Source of the DNA: Todiramphus chloris collaris
Lineage: Eukaryota; Chordata; Aves; Coraciiformes; Alcedinidae
Length of the DNA: 64,000 nucleotides
Reading direction: 5' to 3'
Assembly (NCBI GenBank): GCA_025345505.1
Contig: JANVCC010000077.1
Location: 10,595,163-10,659,162 of the forward strand
The notes under the pieces are model-generated. The model saw nothing but the letters and a program-made list of their open reading frames with translations, searched no databases and was not told where the DNA came from. This document shows positions 56,732 through 64,000 of the stretch, piece after piece; position 1 is the first letter of the stretch, and each line of letters begins with the position of its first letter. Both the position numbers and the translations under genes were made by a program.

Positions 56732-58689
56732 GGAGAGAAAGCAGTGCCTTCGGCCAGGGTAATACCTCCTCCCTTGGAATGACGGCTGCTGCTGTGGGGA
56801 GGAGAAAGATTTAACACTGTCAGTGAAAACATCTTAAAACATAAACCTAAAAACTTCAGAAAGCCCCGAACAGAGCTGAAGTGAGAGGGAGGGGAGGAGA
56901 AGGATGAGAAAAATAGCTTTCCAGCTTCAAGAATATGTGAAAAGTGAGTGACTTTTCATTTTCTGTTAGCAGTTTCCATCATCACCTGAGGCGTAACCAA
57001 GTCCTCCTTGTTTTCACAAAATCACTTCTCAGCACATATTTAGAGAGCTATTTTACTGACAGAAAAATATACAGGTTTTTAAAAAACGAGAAGCACACAC
57101 ATGTGCGGGCACATAATCTGCAATGCTTGAAAATTACCACAATTATACAAATTCTATTCTTGTTATTGTTTGAAGGTTTATGTAAGCGTGCCTTGTTTTT
57201 CATTCTTTCACCCAGGCAGCTCGGCAGCCAGCTGAATTTGCAAGAGTTCCGTAATTTCCCACAAGTAAAACACTTCAAAAATACTCTATGGGATTGAATA
57301 ATCTGTAAAACTTTATTTCACCTCAGGATTTCCAGCTCCCCTATGGATGTACCACCTTCTGACTCAGTTCTGTACCCTTTTAAAGCCTAAGAGTCCGGTA
57401 CAGGTGAAAGGCTCCAGTCTTTGCACGGATACTCGTTAGCTACATTGCATTACAGGCAATTAAAATCCATATAAAGTGTGGCACAGATTGTAGCTTCACC
57501 AGAGATCTCCCCAGCACTGTTTTCCATCCATATATACTAAAATGTGAGCACACAAGTTTCTCTTCTCTTCTCTCAACAATGCTTATTGATCTATCTTTTT
57601 CAGATGAGGGGGAAGGTCTATTTTTTTCCCAGTAAAAGTAATTTAAGTGGATGGAGTTACCTGGTAATCCAGGTATTGGCTGATGGAAGAGAGAAGAGAA
57701 GCAGTACCAAAGTAACCAGCACTCCCTTCAGGGGACCCTGTTGCCACCACACTAAGATGCCAGGTGCAGGTCAGAAGAGCATCCTCACAGGGTGATTTAA
57801 CAGCTCAACCAGAAAATTAGACCCAGTTTTCTGCTTCAAAAATGAGAAACCTCAGTAAATGGATAAAACAAGTAAGTGGGGCAATTGTTCTGATCTGGTC
57901 AATGATTCATTTTAGAAGTGATGAGACCCAAGTGAACTTAGACTACTCATCTTGAAGGGAAAAATAACAAAAACCTCTTTTTCCTTTCCTATCCTCAACC
58001 TTTAAAAGTGAAACAAAAACAAAACTCAAAACAAACAACAACCAAAAAAAAAAGGGTGGGAGAAAGTAAGGACAGAGGGGAGAAGTGTAGCCATAAAGAA
58101 AATCTTCTCAAACCTGCCATTTGGATGTGGTACCTCAGCATACAGTACACAGAAATATGGACAAATATTATCCCTTTATAAAGCCAACTATTCAAAAGTG
58201 TATGCCTTTTGATACCTGCTACGTGCAAACCAAATTCACAGCGGTAAGGACAGAGAAGCCATTGAGGCATCTTTTATCTTGTGCGCTAAATACAGTAACT
58301 TCTGGAGTAAAGTAGAAACAGATTTTTAGATGACATAAACAAGGCACTCAGGGAAAATAATTAATACACGGTATTTCAGGTGAAGCCTTGAAACTTCAGG
58401 GCAAGATTTCTTCACCTCAGTTGATACCAGTTCAAAGCTCTGCTCCTACTTCAGAGATTTAAGCAAAGCACAAGCATCTCAGACCACAAGCCAGCAGCTA
58501 CTATTAAATCTCTAGCAAAAACACCATCAGACCACTGCACAAACATTTGTGAAGAGCTCCACAAGCACTTCTCTAAATAAGCACAGAGCAGGTGTAGAAC
58601 TGAAGAGAGCTCTTTCTCCCCAACGGGTTTGTGTTTGGTGAAGGACCGGAGCGAGCCTTGCTCCTGGACACTACCACTCAGGTCGAGTG

Positions 58690-58800
58690 CCCGACTTGCT
58701 GTCTGAGAGCCACAGCTCTGTAGCTCAGTTTATCCAGCTGTAAAGTGGGTAGAAACCCTAATTAACAGACTGGATGTAATGCTTATTTAAATTCCATAAA
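58690..58800 (+). mobile_element. Possible MIR-type SINE fragment
   Basis: CTGTAGCTCAGTTTATCCAG followed by CTGTAAAGTGGGTAGA resembles the MIR core segment CTCAGTTTCCTCATCTGTAAAATGGG. The flanks are too diverged to follow with confidence. Confidence 0.45.
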
Positions 58801-60007
58801 TCACCCTGTAAAGCCTGATTAAAGGCTATGTATATAAATGCAAAATTGAACCATAAGTTTGCAAAAAGAAAACATACCAGAACGCAAGCACATATTCTAG
58901 TTCCCACTTACATTTCAGATTTCTTGGCTACCCTAAATGCCATTTAAAGGATGTCCGTGGTTCCTATCCTCATCCTAAAGAGCAGCACAAGGCTACTCGA
59001 CCAGACGACTTCTCACCTGAAGTTTTTTGCCAGCTTCTGCACCTTAACATCTGCCAGCAGAAAGAAGGGGCTCTTCGTTCGTAGGGCAGCAGGAAATTCA
59101 AAACCGTGGCTTGCAAAGGTGTAGCAAAGCAAAAATCAGAGCTCTGGACCCATCCACGGAGCCAAACCACTTTTCACCACCACGACAGCACCCAGGGTTC
59201 AAGGATTGCCCTTTCCCAAAAGAAGCAGCGTCCAACGAAGATGAAACAAAACCAAATTCTTTTCATAGTTTAATCGCCACAGTTGCTGGGGGACGAGTCT
59301 CTGGAAAGACCTCCTGCGCTGGATAATTATGTACCTCTATCTCAATGTTTGGAACACAGCCCCAGCATGCTTTTTGGCCTCCACAATTCTGGCTTCCTGA
59401 CTACAATACCATAATCCCTCCTGGAGTCTCAGACTCAGTGAAAGCCACACGTAGTGTTTATTTTTCCCCTTGAAAGGGAACTCTGTCTCTCTTCTCAGCC
59501 TACACTTTGGGGAGGAGTTGTCAGCCTCCAGTGATTGATGGCTCTCCTTGCCACTCGCTCATCAAGTCAATTTTCACCTCGTCACATACCTGCCCAAATT
59601 TCTTTGCCAAACTGACAAGCATGGGAAAGCAGACTGGTTTGGGAGCCCAACCAAATTCCTCCAAGCTGTACTTCAGTTTAAACACACTCACACACACAAA
59701 CAAGTAGTACTTGTTCAGCAGTGGCATTAATTAAATTCAACGCGCAGTGTTCTTTTTAATCTACTTCCATTGTTGTTTATAAGATGTTTATCACTCCCCA
59801 GGGAGAGTACAATTTGTAGAGTACGTTAACCAAATCAATACATTGCTCATTGTAGAACTCTTCAGCATCTTTCTCCATTAGGCAGGGAACAGCAAATTCT
59901 ACATGAAATACGGATCTTCCCTCCACAAAGAAATCTCAAGTGCCCTAAAAGCCCAGTAGCTTCATCAGAAAAATCCAGGTACATGAAGCTTTAAAGCTAA
60001 CAGTCTT

Positions 60008-60062
60008 ATACACACATATACCTATGCATCTATAAATATATATTTACACACATATATATCTA
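60008..60062. repeat. AT-rich TATA/CACA microsatellite-like stretch
   Basis: Alternating ACACATATA, TATAAATATATATTTACACA and CATATATATC units form a degenerate dinucleotide repeat. Confidence 0.7.
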
Positions 60063-61097
60063 ACAAGACTGTTCATCATAGTTCCAAGCAAATCTGAGCA
60101 TCAGAGCTATTAAACATTAATTCTGGAGGACTAATGGGAACCGGCTGGCAGCTTCAGTACTTTTTCATTGTTTGAACTTCTTTCATTTGCTTTCCAGGAC
60201 TATCCTGGTTTTGTCAAGTCTTTTGCCACTAAGAGATCAGGAGGGGAAGGGGGGGGGAGGAAAGAAAAAAAAATAATCTGCATTTTAATTGACATTCCAG
60301 AGAGAGAGAGAAGTCCAGAGGCTGCTGATTGCTGTCTATTCAGCCCAAACAGGCTTTTCAGATGAAAATGAGCAAAGGCTAGTGGAAGATTTACAGCGAT
60401 TTGGTACAAAGGAGACAATGAAGTTTTAAATGTTGATAGCGTTTCACACCAAACGCATAATGGGTCCCTGGTTGAACGGGACGTTTTGCATTTAAATATA
60501 TTATTTCACTGAGGATTTCTTTTCCCCCCTTATCTCAGACGGGGGCAGTTATGTACCGCCGGTCCCACCGCCCCGAGCACCTCGGCGGGCACGGCGGGGG
60601 AGGACCTCCCGCTTCTCGGGTGCTCCGGGCCGCCCGTCGAGGCGGTGCCGGCCTCCGAACCGGGGGGATGCTCCCCGGAGTCTGTGCCGCCCTTTCTCAT
60701 CCCCCTCTGACCGTCCCGCTGTCACCGCTGGAAACCATCCCCAAAAAAGATTTCCCTGCATCCAACGGCCGGAACGGGCACACACACAGAGGTGTTGCTC
60801 GGGCTTCCCCCAGCCCGCGAGTAAGCAAAAAACGTATCGAGAAACAGAAAGACCGACCCGCAGCCCCGTCGGGAAGCAGCGAGGGCACGTCCCGCCCCGG
60901 GGGCTGCCCCAACCCCGCACCGGCACAGCCCGCACCAGGTGCGAGGCCCCGCTGCGGGAGCCGGGAGCGCTGCGGTGAGCGGGAACACGGTGCCGGGACT
61001 CCCAACCCTTCACCGACTCACAACCACCTCGCTTTCTCGGGTGCTGAGCAGCCTCTCCGCCCCGCTCCCTTGGCTCAGCCCAGCCCGGTCCCATTAC

Positions 61098-61630
61098 CTG
61101 CAGCGAGGAAGCTCGGCGGGAAGGGTGCGCTCCTCCGCACCAGGCGGGCTGAGGCGCGGTGCCGAGCAGCGGCGCCCCGGGACGGGGAGAAACTCCTCGG
61201 CGTCTGCGGTCACTCCGCGGGCAGCCCCGGCGGGGCCGGCTGGCAAACCCGCAGCGGCGCAGCGGGGCGCATCCCCCGCGGGAGGCGGCTGGGGGAGGCA
61301 GGAGGGTAGGCGAGGCGAGGCAGGAGCCGGCCCGGCGTCCCGTCCCGTCCCGTCGCCGTCCCCTCGCTCGGCTACAGCAGCGGCTACCGCCTCAGAGGGG
61401 CGAGCCCGCCGTGCCCGGCGCCAGCAGCCTCCTCCCCCGCGCGGGCATCGCCGAGCAGAGCGCCGCGGGTCCCGCTCCGCTCCATCCAGCCGCCCTCCCC
61501 AAGCCGCCGCAGCTTTGTCAAGCCGACAACCCCCCTCCAGTGGGTGGGTTGGGTGGGTTGGTTGGTTGGTTCCCCCCCCTTTCTCTCTTCCCCCCTCCTC
61601 TCTCGCTCTGGGCGCACTCCTCCGGCTCCC
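61098..61630 (-). other. FGFR2: FGFR2 exon 1, non-coding (5' end estimated)
   Basis: The 3' boundary is supported by a good donor at 61098/61097 on the coding strand: CTTCCTCGCTGCAG|GTAATGGG. The 5' boundary is not visible. 61630 is a guess that places the start roughly 70-100 nt downstream of the CCAAT motif at 61701-61705. A second possible donor (AGCAGG|GTAACG near 61996) would give a different, more upstream first exon. Confidence 0.45.
61542..61557 (+). other. Canonical G-quadruplex motif
   Basis: The plus strand reads GGGTGGGTTGGGTGGG, four G3 runs with loops of 1, 2 and 1 nt, followed by GGTTGGTTGGTT. Loops this short predict a very stable parallel quadruplex on the FGFR2 template strand. 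The transcript would carry the C-rich complement. Confidence 0.85.
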
Positions 61631-61700
61631 TTCCTCCCTCCCCTGGTCACTCCCCCCGCTGCAACCCGAGCCGTTTCCTGGACGGCGCTGCTCGGCTCTG

Positions 61701-61705
61701 CCAAT
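61701..61705 (+). promoter_or_regulatory. CCAAT box
   Basis: CCAAT within CTCTGCCAATCGCGG inside the CpG island. NF-Y binds it in either orientation. Relation to the start site is inferred. Confidence 0.4.
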
Positions 61706-62060
61706 CGCGGCGGCTGCGGAGCGGAGCCCCTTCCCCCGCCGCCCGGCCCGGCTCGGCCCGGCGAGATCCCGGCTCCGAGCCCCTGCCACCCCAGCTGGGG
61801 TTCGGGGCTGCTTCCCCGGCGGGGCGGTTGAGCAGAGCCGGAGCGGAGAGGCGGCCGCACCGTTACGGAGGGAGAAAGAGGGGAACACGAGTCCCCGACC
61901 CGCTCCGTCTGCCGCGTCCCCGAGGGAGCGGGGAAGCGCAGCCCGCAGCGGGCAGAGGGATGGAGATGGGGGAATCCCGCACAACCCCGCTTGCGTTACC
62001 CTGCTAAAAGTTTTCCAACGAGATGGAAAGACGGGGAGCGCGGCGTGTCCCGCCAGTGTG

Positions 62061-64000
62061 GTTTAGACCTGCTCCGTGGCAACTCCATCCCGGCTTGGTG
62101 CCTCCCTGGGCCCCCAGTTCCCTCCACACAGCGGGGTGATGCTGGGTGGCATCAAAATCCTCACACACAAAAAAAAAAAACCAGTACCAGCTCAACAACT
62201 TTACCCGAAAAACCACTCCACAAGTTTTTTTTGGCTCAGAAACTGTGGTTGGCCTGTGGCCTGTTCCAGCTAGAGAGGATGACTGGATAACACCCACTCA
62301 AAAAATCACCCTCAGTTTAGGAGCCTTTCAGAGCAAAGCCTGGTTTCAACTGCCTTGTGAATTTGTCTGACAATGCGCCTTTAATCACTGTGTGTGTGTG
62401 GTGCCCGACCATGGAAAGGTGGGAGATAGTTCTGCAAACATCATTTGCCTGGGCACACAGATTTAAAACTGCATCATATTGCTATTCAAAAATTCAGCAT
62501 AACTTAACCTGATACTTGCTTAATAAAGTATTTTCTTCAGATGCCATTAACTAAAAGGTTGCTAATACAGAGTTCATGTAATGCTTGCTTTGTAGGATCA
62601 GCTTGACAACAAAATCAATAAGTGGTGGTTGCCTCAAATTAAATCAGCGTTGATCAATTTAATGTTACTTTGTTTAAGCATAGCCCTACTGTACATTTGA
62701 TACGTTGTGTGCAATATTGATGAAGGAGCTTTACAAGGACTGTGGCTGCACAGCATAGGGTGAGTCTATATTTACATACTTCCAGACACCAAAACCTTAG
62801 AAAATAAGTTTCCTGTGGAATATGCATTTACCTCCTGGAAAGCACTTTCCCACCATCACCAGTGGTAATGCAGGCTTTATGAGAGACAGCAGGCAAATTA
62901 GTAACTGATTAGAAACACAGGTTTAGTTTTTATTATTATTTTGTTGTTGTTCCTAAAGCATCAGACATCTGAATGTTCTAATTGAGAAGCTGAGATGTCA
63001 CCGTCAAGATCCAATTTTCCCAGCTCTGAGCATGTCCATCGCCCATTGAAAACATTGTTAACACATTCTCACATAAATTATTGTCGGGCACAGGAAGCTG
63101 CAATACCTTTCCCCATTCATCGATATCTTTGAATACTCTGAAAGAAAAGGAAGCATTCCACTAAAAATGACAAATCAGAACACCTATTTCCAATGTCTGG
63201 AAGCACTTGTCAGAATTTATTCTTTCTGGGGATGAAAAGATAGCAGTCTATCAATAGCAGCCTTTTCTCTTAAATGAGCCACATTCTCCTAAAGTGGCCC
63301 ACAACAGCCCAACTCCTCAATCTGAGAAAAGCAGAAGCATGTTTGGAATTAAAAGGGGGGAGGTGGGATCAATTCTGTCATCATATTTAGGCTTCAAGAG
63401 ATCTCAGTGGGCTCAGGGAGCCTTTCATAGCAGTTAGGCTGCTGAATGAGAGCATAATCTCTTTACAGTTTTTTCCTCCTCCTCTCAAAGTGGCTGGGAT
63501 CTTTTCTGTGAGCCCTCCTGCACGTGAATGGTGTGGCTAATAAGCCTATTAATGAGGTTCCACAGCAGAGTGTGAATAGGTAAATAAGCCCCAATCTGTT
63601 GAGGTTCAGGAGCAAGGGCAGTAAAGCCATCATGAACTAAAGGTGACAGTTTGAACTGAAATAGGAACAACAGCTCCAGGTTTCAAGCGAAAGAATAGAC
63701 AGACAAGGCACGCATTCAGGCTCCTTCTACCCCCTACCGAGTCCTATTTTCTTTCCCATTCTTCCTCCTTTATAAAATGTCTTGAGTAGTCACCCATTTT
63801 TTCAAAAGCTCTTGAGACGTCCTTTTTCATCCTGGCAATGATACATCAATAGGGAGGAAGGAAAATGAGGACACCAATGCTCCTTTGCACCACAAGTTTC
63901 AAAAGCAGGAACAGTGCTGTCCCCCCTCACATATGGAAGCGGGGGAGGAGAAAGAAAGTTAAATTGAATCTTTCAGCCCTGCCAGCTCTTTGTCACTGCT
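62061..64000. other. 5' flank of FGFR2, no gene recognised
   Basis: This is AT-rich intergenic sequence. A short (TG)n run lies near 62390-62401 and there is a run of A at 62169-62180. No exon of a neighbouring gene, mobile element or RNA gene is recognised. Confidence 0.75.

Larger units (their letters stand above)
56538..56791 (-). other. FGFR2: FGFR2 exon 2: 5'UTR end plus start codon
   Basis: The acceptor is strong: CTTTCTCCTCCCCACAG followed by CAGCAGCCGTC, putting the exon start at 56791. The exon carries 139 nt of 5'UTR, then the ATG at 56652-56650, and ends CCTGAAG|GTAAGT. The UTR part holds a three-residue upstream ORF and an in-frame upstream ATG, described separately. Confidence 0.8.
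56792..61097 (-). other. FGFR2: FGFR2 intron 1 (about 4.3 kb)
   Basis: The intron runs between the proposed first exon donor (CTGCAG|GTAATG) and the exon 2 acceptor. It contains a probable MIR fragment (58690-58800), an AT microsatellite-like stretch (60008-60062), a G-rich/purine run at 60240-60275, and, at its 5' end, the downstream half of the CpG island. Confidence 0.75.
60545..62060. promoter_or_regulatory. FGFR2: CpG island / FGFR2 promoter region
   Basis: This is about 1.5 kb of very GC- and CpG-rich sequence, in sharp contrast to the AT-rich DNA on both sides, positioned 4-5 kb upstream of the start-codon exon. No TATA box is obvious. A CCAAT motif (61701-61705) and several GGGCGG/CCGCCC-like boxes are present. 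It is the only CpG island of this size in the window and fits the housekeeping-style, TATA-less FGFR2 promoter. Direction is assigned from the gene, not from initiation data. Confidence 0.88.

Noticed and set aside
58370-58520. Sequence resembling another reptile/bird repeat (TTCTTCACCTCAG...CTCTGCTCCTACTTCAGAG).
   Set aside because: Similarity is too weak and the limits too unclear to report as a feature.
61996-62005. Alternative donor AGCAGG|GTAACG at the upstream edge of the CpG island.
   Set aside because: Plausible as a second first exon, but the donor at 61098 has a better context. Without transcript data I kept only the latter as a feature.
60551-62066. Long open frames on both strands of the CpG island (up to 375 codons on plus, 296 on minus).
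   Set aside because: Stop codons are AT-rich, so GC-rich DNA is open by composition. The translations are low-complexity Pro/Arg/Ala/Gly, frames overlap on both strands, and no domain or splice support is seen.

Overview
This window is a vertebrate, almost certainly avian, genomic segment. It carries the 5' two-thirds of one gene on the minus strand: FGFR2 (fibroblast growth factor receptor 2, also known as BEK/KGFR). The call rests on nine consecutive coding exons. Their translations give the signal peptide, three Ig domains, acid box, transmembrane helix and juxtamembrane segment in order, with every splice phase compatible. Birds are indicated by three CR1 LINE 3' ends (two on +, one on -), ancient amniote palindromic repeats, and compact introns. 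I cannot name the species.

Layout, reading the gene 5' to 3' (descending coordinates): a CpG-island promoter and non-coding first exon at about 60.5-62.1 kb; the start-codon exon at 56538-56791; Ig-I at 40502-40768; the acid box at 39761-39835; Ig-II at 32366-32535 and 24928-25051; the first half of Ig-III (IIIa) at 8042-8232; the two alternative second halves, IIIb at 7008-7155 and IIIc at 5212-5356; and the transmembrane/juxtamembrane exon at 2861-3057. The tyrosine-kinase exons lie beyond the low-coordinate edge and are absent. Everything else is intron or 5' flank, mostly unique AT-rich sequence with scattered repeats. No second protein-coding gene, tRNA, CRISPR array or retroviral element was recognised.

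The biologically richest part is the 5.2-8.2 kb block, the IIIb/IIIc mutually exclusive splicing switch that sets FGF ligand specificity in epithelium versus mesenchyme. The sequence shows a weak IIIb acceptor, a UAGG-type element inside IIIb, a U-run just after the IIIb donor, a UGCAUGCAUG (Rbfox-type) element next to GGU-rich sequence upstream of IIIc, and a strong IIIc polypyrimidine tract. The transmembrane exon keeps a non-canonical GA 5' splice site that would add Val-Thr. The start-codon exon carries an in-frame upstream ATG and a three-residue upstream ORF.

No wholly new system was found. The most useful leads are the splice-control architecture, the upstream-ATG arrangement, a duplicated-donor relic in IIIb, the G-quadruplex in the promoter/first exon, a fresh 37-bp tandem repeat, and one unusually long unexplained open frame antisense in intron 2.
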